A stretch of 64,000 nt of DNA, from the NCBI RefSeq assembly GCF_040436345.1, contig NC_133223.1, positions 16,235,613-16,299,612 on the forward strand, given 5' to 3'. Every line of letters begins with the position of its first letter. The first letter of the stretch is position 1. This document shows positions 11,501 through 21,676 of the stretch, piece after piece. The notes under the pieces are model-generated. The model made no database searches and was not told the origin of the DNA. It saw only the letters and a list, made by a program, of their open reading frames with translations. This stretch comes from Pagrus major (Eukaryota; Chordata; Actinopteri; Spariformes; Sparidae). A program made the translations under genes and the position numbers.

Positions 11501-14500
11501 TCCAGCACATGCGCCTCCATGAACTCTGGTGAGTCCGGACCGCTCAGGAGGACAGAGACAAAAAATGACAGCAGTGCTTTAATGGCAAACCTCTATTCAT
11601 CTTTGAGATAAATTGGTAGAGTTTGGGTCCTGTGGGGGCCGAGCAAACAACCTAAACAAGAAGACTTGCAGCTGCCATTGTTATCTCCTAAAGTTGTTTT
11701 GGCTGATGTGCTAGCAAACAGTCGTTTTGGTGTCATTTTTGGTCAACACAGCAGCTAGTATTTGTTGACTTTTCTTATTTTGCTATTTAGTTGCTAACCT
11801 TATCAGTCTGGGTATGTTGTGCACAGGGATTTTATTGGAGATTTTTGGTGAAAAGTAGGCAAGCTAACAAGATAATAGGCTAATGTTGAGGAGCATAATG
11901 CTTTGTAATATCCCTGAAACCAATGTCACAGCCGAGCCTCAGACTAGTGTTTTGACACTGAATAATATTCACATCTTTATCCATCGGAGAGGTCAATTGC
12001 TAACTGTAATAAACCTAACTATCCATGTTTTTACAGGAGACTGCATTCACTTTGACTATTTCAACACAGCAATGGTGTCTTCAGCAAGCAATACACATAA
12101 ATCAGACAGCTGTGGCAGTTTTTTATGTAGTGTTTACATATATATATATATTTTAAATGGCTTTTTAATGCCTTTGACCAGCCTGGCCTTGAATATGTTA
12201 TTATATGACCATCAAAGAACAACGCGGACCAAAGGCCAAGCATTACAAATTGTTTTAAGGTCAATTTTACAGCAGCTCAAATGAAAATGTGGGTAAAATG
12301 TAAAACTGTAGGTTAAATATATGGTGTAATATAAGCATAGCCATTTCTTGCTACAGTATGCAGACTACAGTATGTGGTTACACAGGGCCACCTGGGGGTT
12401 TCCATGCTGAAATTAAATTGTCTTATGAATGGGCTGCTGAACTGTGACCGCACTGACAACAGATGTGTTGTAACACCTTGTTGCGGTGGCTCAGCAGGGT
12501 GACCAGACATCCTGAAAAGTTTGGGACGATCCTGAATGAAGAGCAGTTGTTCCAAATACCAAATTCTGTCCCGTTTGTCCCAAAAATTAGGAGTAATAGA
12601 TAAAAAGAAAAGCATAGATGAGAGCTGTCTGCGTGCTGTGAGACTCGATTTGACTTGAGACCTTACTCGGTGACACAGTATTATTAAAAAATGCCGCTCT
12701 GAACATATTTTTAGAACGCTGCCAAATTGTCATGAATAATTAAAAACATAATGGAGATCGGCACAACAAGCTGCTACTGTCACCTGAGCAAGTAAAACTC
12801 AAAATCCAAATAAGAGAACCCTATCATTAAAATGATCAATTAGTCTAAATCAATTAGTAGATCAATTAAAATATTCTGATCGAGTCACTTATGTGAGCTT
12901 TAATTTCAAGACTATTATTGTTGTGTTTTCACTTTTATTTCTATCAAACTGATAAGACTAGATAACGGATGTCATTCCACCAGTTTTAAACCAGATGATA
13001 AAGAGTGCAGCTGCCACTGTGGGAGGAATTTGTGATAAAAATATTTTAAAAATGTGTTTGTAAGCTCCTACAGCTTAATGGCATTCTTAACTTCTGAAAA
13101 AAAAATGTTTGAAATGACTGTAACATACCTGTCACCTGTATATAATGGTTCATGCTTCTTGTTAAGACATCTCGGACCAGCTCGTCCTCATCAGATAAAC
13201 AACCGTATAGGTCGACTATAAAAGCAGTTTATTACAACCCATGTTGATGTTTCTTGTTGGGTGGCGACCTCTACTGGCTGTAGTGATTACTACCGCAGCA
13301 AAGGAGGAAGTCAGGCGAAGTAGTAAAGAGTAGTAGAGTGAGAAAGTCCTTATAGGTTCGGGTCAAACAAACAGGACTTTCACCCAGGAGACTGTTGTTT
13401 TTATCCAGTGTGTAACCAAAAGTAACCTGTGAACTTACTAATGAGGTGAATAGGAGAAGGAGAAGGATACGGAGCAGTTTTTTTCCTCAGGCTCAGTTCA
13501 TCCTTTGCGCACCACTGTATAAAAAAATTTTAAACTCAAATTTAATTCTACAACCCTGGTGTTGTAAAATAACTATTAAGTGAACCTTTAACCTTTTTTT
13601 TTAACCTCCAACCTGCTTATGTTTGCAACTGAAGTTAGCCTTCATAAGTTACCTAGTTATTTTAACCCAAACCATGATGTTTTCCTTAACCTAATCAAGT
13701 AGTTTTCTTGCCTAAACCTAACCAAAGTGCAACTGTACAACAAAGGTTTGGTATGCCAGTTGCTGGTACGGTGTAATGGTCATGTTGTTTTGGGAACGGT
13801 GATATGTGTTTTGGGAGTAACTGGTAGTCTACCCATTTACTCGTTTAGGTATCTATTTTATCCATTTTATACACTGTAATGTATAATTATGTACCTAAAA
13901 AAAAAAAATCAATAAAAGGGATCAGAATCCTACCACCATAGTTTCACAAAATAGGGGCCCCCAAACAAGATTTTGCACAGGGCCCCCAAAATGCTAGAAA
14001 CGGCCCTGTCAATAAGACACCACATGATTAATCTTTAATGAATATTCTTGTCATGTTTATAGGTCTTTCTATTGTAAATTAAATATGTTACTTACAGATT
14101 CTCTTTTATAGGCAATGCACTGAGACATCCTGGTTCTCTCCAATGGCCTATATGGGAAAAATACAGTTGTAATAGTGCGGTGTGTGTATAGACAGCCTGG
14201 CTGTGAACTGCTGTCATATGCTTTCTCACCCAACTCACTTTTCTTAATCGAGTCTCCTTGTTGAAGCGCGCCTGCACATAGTTTCCCAAGGTCATTTGTC
14301 GCTAGCGGAGCGCAGATTTTAGTGTTCAAAAGAGAGCTGGAGCAGTTGTCTGGTACAATATTAACAATGGGATCTCTCTGGTCTTCATATGTCTCATGCT
14401 CCTCCAGGCTTCTCGGGTTGTCACACAGCTGTCGAGGGGAGAAGTCACCTTCTTCAGCACTCTCAGGAGATGCAGCTGCAGTGTCTCTCTGGTAGGATGG

Positions 14501-14515
14501 AGACCGATATGACAA
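270..14515 (-). CDS. Glutamate-rich protein 6-like gene (ERICH6/ERICH6B family, FAM194 domain), 5' end not found
   Basis: Many-exon gene assembled by hand from acceptor/donor pairs and phase. Coding exons in transcript order: 14515-14239, 14147-14096, 13215-13129, 11525-11418, 11273-11194, 9858-9666, 9583-9474, 9302-9157, 8882-8846, 8706-8575, 8460-8381, 8254-8099, 6709-6525, 2553-2520, 2428-2361, 840-703, 476-270. Phases agree at every junction from 13215 to 8099 and from 2553 to the stop. The FAM194 domain is recognised from LTLCPDGTG followed by FYPSGKAAI, then ILED, STCYHPSGMIW, and ETGALRRRWNW. A Cys-containing stretch (CVYCQQLCQ, 9583-9474) precedes it. The family's biochemical role is not known to me. 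Odd features: a U12-like intron (8380-8255), a GC donor after 9157, a one-base frameshift near 6575-6595, and no visible exon between 8099 and 6709. The orthologue is unsettled; human ERICH6B being on 13q favours that copy. Confidence 0.72.
1311..2351. mobile_element. TTAA-bounded non-autonomous DNA transposon, about 1.04 kb, with a nested short element
   Basis: The left end starts TTAAAGGGAGAGTTCACCC. The right end is its inverted counterpart (GGGTGAACTGTTCCTTTAA), with similarity continuing about 40 nt inward through an AT-rich stretch. TTAA is at both edges. No transposase frame is visible. A second inverted repeat element (1701-1812) sits inside it. The right end is only about 9 nt from the donor of the exon ending at 2361. 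Confidence 0.75.
1701..1812. mobile_element. Short nested inverted-repeat element
   Basis: TGTTCTTCAATCCTGCTC at the left matches the reverse complement of the right end near 1812, and both arms carry CTCCAACACACCTGA. The arms are about 40 nt with a short centre, the form of a miniature hairpin transposon. It interrupts the larger element at 1311-2351, so it is younger. Confidence 0.6.
3810..4110 (-). pseudogene. Degenerate 3' end of a LINE-type reverse transcriptase
   Basis: The minus strand reads ARAISRAKTFVLDPRHPTH, and a shifted frame then gives FPTVALTYRLSFFPTAIGFL. This order, DP-HP then LPSG-like then SFFPTAI-like, resembles the last residues of fish non-LTR retrotransposon reverse transcriptases. 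Stops and frameshifts interrupt it, so it is a dead fragment. Assigned by motif memory only. Confidence 0.5.
4300..6500. other. Intronic or non-coding stretch with a diverged repeat copy
   Basis: No credible exon seen. The stretch about 6110-6300 resembles the interior of the element at 1990-2150 (shared CATAATAATGTTTTT and CAAGC-TGTAGATGT blocks), so it is a decayed relative. The rest is AT-rich unique sequence. Confidence 0.45.
6525..9302 (-). CDS. FAM194-domain exons of the ERICH6-like gene
   Basis: This is the most diagnostic part of the gene. Exon 9302-9157 is charged and helical (KEREKN) and is followed by the 37-nt exon 8882-8846. Exon 8706-8575 has LHHNQPHVP and a GMFLLQAE strand. 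Exon 8460-8381 ends in CPDGTGND, and 8254-8099 continues with FYPSGKAA and ends at the first two bases of a Trp codon. Exon 6709-6525 has GALRRRWNW, then the family's PFKPLTFALGPHISVLI segment, and finally (in the +1 frame) RNTVRFSVGSTLK. The repeated DG-x-YPSG-type strands are typical of the FAM194 fold as I know it. The short segment expected between IW and ETGALRR was not found; the 1.4-kb intron there is mostly a miniature transposon. Confidence 0.75.
6928..8042. mobile_element. TTAA-bounded miniature transposon filling an intron of the ERICH6-like gene
   Basis: The left end (TTAATGGAATAGTTGGACA, then GGGAAATATG) mirrors the right end (CATATTTCCCAAAATGTGG, then ACTTTAA). The interior includes TGCTAAGCTAAGCTAACCGC, a block shared with the copy at 49366-49834. 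Neither copy shows a transposase frame. It occupies most of the intron where one FAM194 exon is missing from my model. Confidence 0.7.
8255..8380 (-). other. Probable U12-type (minor spliceosome) intron
   Basis: The 126-nt intron starts GTATCCTTTT, an exact match to the U12 donor consensus RTATCCTTT. TCCTTAAT at 8270-8263 matches the U12 branch-point consensus and lies about 10 nt before the acceptor AG (8256-8255). Splicing here joins ...AAT GAT TT with T TAT CCT and restores the family motif DGTG-x-x-FYPSG. The obvious U2 donor nearby (GTAATG after ACGG) gives the wrong frame. Confidence 0.75.
10054..10661. mobile_element. TTAA-started miniature transposon
   Basis: It starts TTAAAGGTGTCATTCG with ATATGGCCAGAATT just inside; the right end has the inverse AATTCTGGCCATATCTTAC. 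The interior carries TAGC-rich blocks and a short A/T-rich core. A related partial copy is at about 23690-23880 (ATTGCCAGAATTTGAAGG). No coding capacity. Confidence 0.6.
11040..11160. repeat. AGTA/ACTT-rich dispersed fish repeat fragment
   Basis: The stretch GTAAAGTAGAAGTAC ... CTTGAGTAAATATACTTAG belongs to a repeat seen again at about 19400-19600, 34130-34640, 35000-35620 and 46130-46450 (shared TACTCAAGTAAAGTAC and TGTACTT-GTTACTT blocks). No protein potential. Confidence 0.55.
13129..14515 (-). CDS. 5' exons of the ERICH6-like gene (acidic N-terminal part), start codon not found
   Basis: Three putative exons. 14515-14239 follows a clean ...GCTTCAG acceptor, reads through about 92 codons rich in Ser, Glu and Asp (SPESAEEGDF, SLEEHETYEDQ), and ends at a GTGAGT donor. 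14147-14096 lies between a TATAG acceptor and a GTAAGT donor. 13215-13129 encodes DLYGCLSDEDELVRDV... and ends at GTATGT in phase 1, which fits the next exon exactly. The 52-nt exon does not join 13215 in a compatible phase, so at least one small exon is missing or this exon is misjudged. I found no initiator ATG with a promoter between 14.6 and 16.1 kb. Acidic content fits the family name, but this part rests on splice signals and codon sense only. Confidence 0.5.
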
Positions 14516-16160
14516 CTGAAGCAAAATCTCAAGAGGACACTCACTGAATATTTCACTGTTCCATTTGGATCATTTTTGTTATTGTTCAAGTGCAGTTTCC
14601 CGGCAGTAGTTTTGCATCAGGTTCATGTCTATGCAAACTGTCCTATAGTTATTCGCATTGTTGTTCTCATTACTAAGCCCATGGCACACCAATCACACAT
14701 TCTCCAACAAACACAGACAAACACAGATGTTTGCTTGGTGTGTGTCATGGCAGTCTGTCCTTGTTTGGAACTGTTTGGAGATTTTTGGTTGGATTTGACA
14801 CATTCAATCTGTGTTTATCTGTGTTTATCTGTGTTTGATACATTGGAAAAAATCACACAGGAATTTAAGGGAATCGTTTTATTATTTTATTTTATCTTGA
14901 GACCCTTCTTTTCATAGTTTGAAGAAAGCATGTGATAGGAATTTGCTGTGTCTTTGACACACTGTAAGATAATTCAGGGTTGTTTGTTTACACAATAACA
15001 TTTGATATTTAACATTGCAAACAACTATGAAGGTAATGATTGAATTGAATCTTACTGCCTTACACGTTTAAATTTAGTAACTGGGAGTGGTTTCACATAT
15101 TGTCTTTTTATCAGTGCTGGAGCAAAGTAACTCCAATAGGAGCAGCTGCAGCTTTTCTTTGCATGAAATTAAGAACTGACTCTCCACACTGAGAAAATGT
15201 TAAAGGAAATCAAATGTATTTGTAATATTCATCATCATGACTGAAAAGTTGTTGATTCAACTCACAACCTGAATATTAAGGTTACTGAACATGTTTTTAC
15301 CAAGTTCAGTTAACTGAATAAGTTAATTAAAATATTTAAGACAGCTGTTGAGCTTACATTTTTAAGTTGAAACAGCCTGAGATGATTTACACTGTGAAGT
15401 TTTCTTCAGTTTGCCATGATTCAAACAGACTATTACAAAGATAGTACTCATAGTGTGCGGCTTGTGCATGCCCGGTGTTCATATTGCCTGCCTGCCAGTA
15501 TGTTTCATAATTGGACTGTGACCTCATCAAACTTGCGTAGGTTGTACTCACGTGTTGCCAAAGAGATTCAGTCCCTATAATTAACAGTCTGACGTTAAAG
15601 TGTTAATACCTTTTCAAATAGCCTGTAGTACTGTTTTGGTACGACTTGAGAGAAGATAACAAAACCAGATCTGTCTTTATCTACCAGCTCACAACAAAGA
15701 TGAAAATGTGATATCTCAATCTTAATATTTTATTATGATATTTCCTATGTTTCCTGCATGTTGAAGAGTTTTTGGCACTTTTAGACAATTTAAGACACAG
15801 TGGCTGAAATATGCCGCCCTACAGTTTATGAGTACCACACCACTGTGGTAAACACAAATCCCAGAGGCTCTGTGACTTTAAGCAAAAAAACCAAAACAAA
15901 ACCATTATCTCATTACTAGAATAGATATTTTATTTATATATTTTGATTTTTTGTGGAACTTTGATGTTCAGCTAACTTCTTTAGTGAAAGAGAGGCAAAC
16001 AATCGGAACATTATATCCCTACTGAGTCCTTTACAATGATCTCACTCTGTGATAACAGACAATACACTTCACCACCATCCTTTCATTGAGGATGATGCAT
16101 CAAAGAAAGAAATTACAGTCACTACTGACAGATTTATGACTAACGCTGACAACAGAACCT
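14516..16160. other. Intergenic region between the divergent ERICH6-like and ednrb genes
   Basis: About 1.6 kb between the outermost minus-strand exon and the ednrb TATA box. It probably holds the missing 5' exon(s) of the minus-strand gene and upstream control sequence of ednrb. I see no clear ORF, tRNA or repeat except direct TCTGTGTTTATCTGTGTT-type repeats at 14808-14838. Confidence 0.5.
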
Positions 16161-16165
16161 CAGTC

Positions 16166-16172
16166 TATAAAA
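16166..16172 (+). promoter_or_regulatory. TATA box of ednrb
   Basis: TATAAAA about 30 nt before the start of a plausible non-coding exon (about 16195-16288) that ends at a GTAAGC donor and splices to an acceptor at 16447. The spacing suits a TATA-driven start near 16195-16200. Confidence 0.55.
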
Positions 16173-16194
16173 CCCTGATTTCCGTCTGCTTGGT

Positions 16195-16288
16195 TATAAT
16201 ATTAACAGCAGGCAGAGCAACGGAGTAGTAGTAAAGCTGTGCTTTGTGTTGAAGGGACACATTTCATGCACATTTTGCACATCTAAAG
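16195..16288 (+). other. Putative non-coding first exon of ednrb
   Basis: It ends ...ATCTAAAG followed by GTAAGC, a strong donor. The next acceptor (ATTTTCAG, ending 16447) leads into 54 nt of leader before the ATG at 16502. The 5' boundary is placed only by distance from the TATA box. Confidence 0.45.
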
Positions 16289-16501
16289 GTAAGCTGGCAT
16301 AATTTTGTGTATCATATTGTATCAGTGCTGTTTATTTATTGTTACGTTTGATCAGTAAATTAAATTAATCCTTCTCCTCACCTGAGTGCTTTGCTGCAAA
16401 TCTCAAGGCTTTGACGCCGTGCTAAACATTTTCACTCTCATTTTCAGTCTGCCGCTGACAAAAAACAACATTTCAGGGGCCTTTTGAGGAAATCATCAAC
16501 A

Positions 16502-17707
16502 ATGTGGACCATGGCTTTTGTTCTTTGTTTGGGAAATATTTTCATCAGCGCTGAGGCCAGCTATCAGCATTCAGAGCCATTCGCTGTAATTGAGCACTCT
16601 GAAACGGCCTCCCCTGGTCTTTTAATACCAGAAAAACCGAAATCAAATAGCTCAATTCATCCACCCAGAGTAGCAGGACCAAAACCACCACACCCTCCTA
16701 TGTGCTCGGAGTCGGCTGGAATCAGAGATGCCTTCAAATATGTCAATACTCTGGTCTCCCTTGTTGTTTTTGTTGTTGGGATAGTGGGGAATACAACCCT
16801 GCTGAAAATCATATATGTAAACAAAAGCATGAGGAGCGGACCAAACATTCTCATAGCGAGTCTGGCTCTGGGGGATCTAATCCACATTGTGATAGACATC
16901 CCAATCAATGCATACAGGGTGAGTTATTCATCTCATGCTGAGAAAACAATGTAGCACCTTACTCTGTTCTCTTTTTGCCCATTTTAAAATTTCAATCTCC
17001 ACTTGAATTGTTTCTGCTCACTGAAAGTGTCCCCTGTTTTTGCTCCAGCTCATGGCAGAAGATTGGCCATTCGGCGTGATACTGTGCAAACTTGTTCCAT
17101 TCCTACAGAAAACCTCCGTCGGAATTACTGTGCTGAGCTTATGTGCTCTGAGTGTTGACAGGTACGGAGATAAGCAGCACTGTCCTGCGCCCTGCAAGGA
17201 AATAGTGTTTGCCAGCTGGTATCTGTATTTCATCAAGCAGACAGATTTGTTTAGCATTAGCCCTTGAAATGTTCTTTAACTGAATAATTTATCATTGTAA
17301 CAGACAAAAAGTCCCCTAAGCCATAACATTTTCCCATTGATTTCAGCAGATACCGCGCTGTAGTATCCTGGAATCGAATCAAAGGCATCGGAGTTTCAGC
17401 GTGGACAGCAATCGAAATAACTCTGATATGGGTTATTTCTATCCTGCTGGCTGTGCCTGAAGTTGTCGGCTTTGATATGATAACAATGGACTATAAAGAC
17501 AAGCATCTGAGAATATGTCTGCTTCATCCCAGGCAAAGCACTCAGTTCATGCAGGTAATGCAACAGGACAAAACAAACAGATCAACATGTGTTTTGTCTT
17601 TTTACAACTTAGAAGAATAACTGTTGACGGGAAGATGAATTAATAATGGCTCTAATATTTTTCTACTAACTTCTTGTAGATGTCCTTGCAAACCCATACA
17701 TATATAT

Positions 17708-17750
<43 letters not shown>

Positions 17751-20700
17751 ATATTGTTCGATGCATGCTGTTATGTAGCAACTGCTGAACATCATGTCAT
17801 TTGCAGCACCACCTGACTGTAGGCCTCTTGTCATGTCTAATCAACAGTTTTATAAATCAGTGAAGGACTGGTGGCTGTTTGGCTTCTACTTTTGCATGCC
17901 ACTGGCTTGGACTGCCATCTTTTACACGCTCATGGCCAGGAAAATGCTGAGGAACACTCAGAACACGTTAAGCGACCACACCAAGCAGGTTAGTAGTTAG
18001 TGCTTTCAAGCACATCTTGCAACTTGTTTTTCACATATCACTTTACAATAAGGTACACAGAAATGTGAGTAGTTAATGAATTGTTAATGAGTAATTCCTG
18101 AATAACTGTGATTAGAGGACTATATAATAAATAATGATGAGTTCCTAGAGAAAGGACTGGGAGATCACTTATTAATGAATCATTAGGTGATGATTAGTTC
18201 ATAGATATCTTTGAATTGACACACTGACCACTTTCTTCATGAGTTGTTTATGATTAACTATGAACCAGCTGCTGAGTGGCAGGGACAAGTAACAACTCAT
18301 TAACTACTAATTACAGAATCATTAGTTACTCTTTTTGTATACCTGTAGGTAAAGTGTAACATTATTATGTATAGCATTACTTAATGATTAAGTAATTAGT
18401 ATGTAATGCGTCTATTGGGTAACTACTGTTATGTTTCATTTTACTCAAAGATGCAGAAAAAGAGTAAGTAATGATTCATTAATTAATTTATGTTCAATGA
18501 GTCTGTTGAGTACCTACTCATATTCTTGTTTACCTTATTGTTAAGTGTTACCCTTATTTTGTTCTAACATCAACTTTAATATCAATCACATCTTTCTTTT
18601 TTCAGAGAAGAGAAGTTGCAAAGACTGTCTTCTGCCTGGTGATTGTGTTTGCACTTTGCTGGCTGCCTCTATACCTGAGCAGGATCTTGAAATTGACCAT
18701 ATATGATGAGAAAGATCCTAATAGGTGTCAGCTACTGAGGTGAGCATAAAGAGGAATTAAATACATTTTTTATTGTGCTCTTTTGTCTGGTAAATGCATA
18801 ATTTTTATTCTCCTTTTTCAGCATCTTTCTTGTCCTGGACTATTTTGGCATTAATATGGCATCACTCAACTCGTGCATCAACCCTATCGCATTGTACATA
18901 GTCAGCAAAAGATTTAAGAGATGTTTCAAGGTAAGAAATGCTGTCACACCCTTTTTGCTTGTCCGGTTGTTCGTATGTAGGGTGCTGTTCAATCTTAGAC
19001 AAATGTGATGGGGGTGAAAACAGTGTGAACCACAGTCGGATGAGCTATCATATGTGTCATCAGGACATATGGAGTCATGTCTGTAAAATGGCTAGAGTGA
19101 AAGCAATGACCCGAGGGCATAATAAGTGAGAATGGTCTGGAAAAACATCGTCAGGAAAAAAAAAAGACAGACACTTGGCAATCTACCAGACAGTTTTCAC
19201 TGAATCAGAGTGATGTCTTATGAGGAGGAGGAAAACATAGCTTCAAGGCAATTTTCAAGGAAAAATATTTTAAAAGCCTTTATTGTATTAGAGGCACAGA
19301 AGGACATATCTAAAAACATGCTTTGATTTGTTTGGGCTGTCATTGGGCTTTATGCACACTACAGTGCATGAAGAACTGTTTTTCCTCTGTTATAATACTG
19401 CAAGTGGTGGAAGAATTATACAGATCCTTTACTTGAGTAAAAGTGCGAACATCACACTGTAAAAATGCTCTGTTACAAAGTCCTGCATTAAAAAAAAATG
19501 TTAAGTAAAAGTACTTAGTACAATCATGAAAATGTACATACTTAAAGTATTAAAAGTAGAAATACTCAATACAAAATAACAGCCAGTGTGACTCTTACAC
19601 AATTATGTATTTTATCATTTGATTGTTATTACTGAAGCATTTATACGTAAGCAGGATGTTACTGTTGTAGTTGGTTGAGGTGGAGGTGGACTGCAGCTAA
19701 TGATTATTTTCATTATGGATTAATCTGCTGAATATATTCTCCATTTATCCAATAACTGTTAGCTGTGAATCCCAGTTAAACAAACAAATAAATAAATAGA
19801 TTATAATGATTAAAATAACTTTATAAAAAAGCAGCAAATCCAGAAATTGATTCAATCAATTAATAATTGATTAATAGACTGATCATTTTAGCAAAACATC
19901 ATATTTCATAAGTTCTTTATATTTTTTTATGTGCAAAAATCTTAATTTGTGATATAGCAAGTAATTAAAACTGGGGTAGAAGTAGAAAGTGGCGTGGAAA
20001 TAAAATATTCAAGTTGTACTTAAAGGGTAACTCCAGCAGGAGTACGACTGCATATGTGAAAAAGTAGTACAAAGCCTTTTGTGGCTGCATGTAATCTGAT
20101 AGATTTCCTCCAGTGATGTCACACAGTGGCTAAGTTGCACTGTGGGTAATGTAGGTGCCACGTTTTGAAAAGCAGTCCTATAACACTGCTGGACTCATCA
20201 TGGACAGAATCGATACAGCAGAACCAGCGATAAAACCTTTTCTAGTCCATGCATTCTTCTTCTTTTTCAAAACTGGGTTCCTACATTGCCCACAGTGCAA
20301 CTTACCCACTGAGTGAGTGATTGCCACTGGAGGCAGTTTATGTCTGTGCAGTGCTCCCCAAGACCTGTGAGCACACTTTAATGTGTAAAATTGGTGGAGT
20401 TACCCTTTAAGTAAAGAAGTGGAGTAAATGTACTTCATGATATATTGACTGACTACTGCAAATTATATGATAATCACATCCTTTTTTTTTTTTAGACTTT
20501 TTTTCCTCCCTTTTAATATACATTTTTTTCTTTAATTAAAAGAACCCAAATTTAATATTGCTTTTGGCACGTCCCTCCACAGAGAAATTAAACAGAACCG
20601 CTTCTTAAGACTGCATCCCACACATAAATAATGCTCATAATATGCCATTTTTCCTCCATGTGAAGCTGATGGGTTTTCCTCTGACCGAATGTCTTTGCGC

Positions 20701-20885
20701 GTGTGGTCCTCCAGGCATGCCTGTGCAGTTGGTGTCTACCTCATCAAGCTGTTACTCGTGACGAGGTTCAGTCTGTTTTGAAGTCCAGAATGCAGGATCA
20801 GGCCTCGGAGCAGAGCTGCAACATCAAAGCTCACAAGCAGACTTCAACACCTCCACCTGAGCAGGAGAACGCTTTACCGTGTTAA
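16502..20885 (+). CDS. ednrb: Endothelin receptor type B
   Basis: Seven coding exons: 16502-16918, 17049-17161, 17350-17554, 17848-17988, 18606-18739, 18822-18930 and 20715-20885; all phases fit and give about 429 residues (human about 442). The receptor is a plasma-membrane class A GPCR for endothelins, acting in neural-crest, pigment and vascular signalling. Seen: a signal peptide ([16 protein letters not shown]), an N-glycosylation site NSS, TM1 with [20 protein letters not shown]2 [49 protein letters not shown], and the palmitoylation-type ACLCSWC. The ligand-contact Lys of VPF-Q-K and of KDWW is kept; the Lys before LAEDW in human is Arg here. The tail after CSWC is unlike human ETB (ends ENALPC), which hints at the second teleost copy, ednrbb. 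The start was chosen at ATG 16502 because it precedes the signal peptide in a good context. Confidence 0.95.
17710..17745 (+). repeat. (GT)n microsatellite in ednrb intron 3
   Basis: About 18 uninterrupted GT units between coding exons 3 and 4, some 100 nt before exon 4. Confidence 0.95.
18030..18560. repeat. Dispersed repeat in ednrb intron 4
   Basis: AGTTAATGA/ATTCATTAA-type blocks with TTGACACACTGACCACTTTC and ATGAGTTGTT. A second copy lies at 43140-43510, where the same order of blocks recurs (TACTGACCACTTTCTTAATG, TGGCAGGAAGT). No coding capacity. Confidence 0.65.
20020..20410. mobile_element. TTAA-bounded miniature transposon in ednrb intron 6
   Basis: The left end TTAAAGGGTAACTCCAGC and the right end TGGAGTTACCCTTTAA are inverted copies. 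The interior holds ACACAGTGGCTAAGTTGCAC and, inverted, GTGCAACTTACCCACTGAG, so the arms are longer and imperfect. It is inserted inside an older AGTA/ACTT-type repeat. Confidence 0.75.
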
Positions 20886-20932
20886 CCAAACTCGTGTGCA
20901 AATCCTTTGTGAGAGTTCTTAAGTATTTCTTT

Positions 20933-20938
20933 ATTAAA
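20933..20938 (+). terminator. Possible variant polyadenylation signal of ednrb
   Basis: ATTAAA about 48 nt after the stop codon, followed by a TA-rich stretch. It is a common variant hexamer, but no downstream GT-rich element stands out; a longer 3' UTR is possible. Confidence 0.3.
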
Positions 20939-21615
20939 TATATATATATATGGCTATCAGTGCAGCTCTATCAGGTTAAATACAATGTGAAATACCTTGT
21001 GACTAACATGCAGCTCTGTCTTTTGTACTGCTGTCGTCAGTTGAACATCTGCTTTGGCATGAGCAACCTGGAGTCAGACTGTTCAGACTATTTGCCCCTG
21101 GGGCTTGACTCACTCCCAACCATTACATCAGATTTTACCTAGTACCTATCCTGTATCATGCATCACAGTCCTCAAATCACTGTTTTGGGCACGATGTTAA
21201 CCTGGCAGCCATCAACAGAAATCTTGTCACGGCTTACTGCCGGCATGTATATTATTTTGATTCTGGATTCTGGAAAGACGCTTCTGTGCCGTAGGAAATC
21301 AAGCAAATGGGAATTCAGAATTATTACGGTGGGTTTTATGGGGTTCAGTGTATTATTAGCACATAAAATGTGTGTTTTCATCTCTGTTAAGTTCCCCATA
21401 CACAGCAGCTGAAGAGTTTACAGCGCTCCTTTCGTCCTCGAACCTTGAGAGAAACATATCAAATTGGTGCCACCAGTAGATTCCGTCTCCGTTGCTGAAT
21501 GACTGATTGATGGTGGCCTATTTTTAATGCATTGTTAAATGTGTAATGCATGGAGACACTTTATAAAAGACCTGAGAGTGGCGAAGAAGGAAAACGAAGA
21601 TGACAGAATGAGGTC

Positions 21616-21676
21616 AGGAGGAGAGAGGGTGGGAGGAGGGGGAGGGTGGGAGGGAGGGAGGAGGGAGGGGGGGTTG
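21616..21676 (+). repeat. G-rich GGGAGG tract with quadruplex potential
   Basis: About 60 nt on the plus strand of almost pure G and A with at least eight runs of three or more G separated by 1-3 nt. This meets the usual pattern for G-quadruplex formation. It lies about 730 nt after the ednrb stop. Confidence 0.7.

Noticed and set aside
11883..12284. 133-codon open frame on the plus strand
   Set aside because: No recognisable domain, no splice or promoter context, and a TA-repeat inside; likely chance in intronic sequence of the minus-strand gene.
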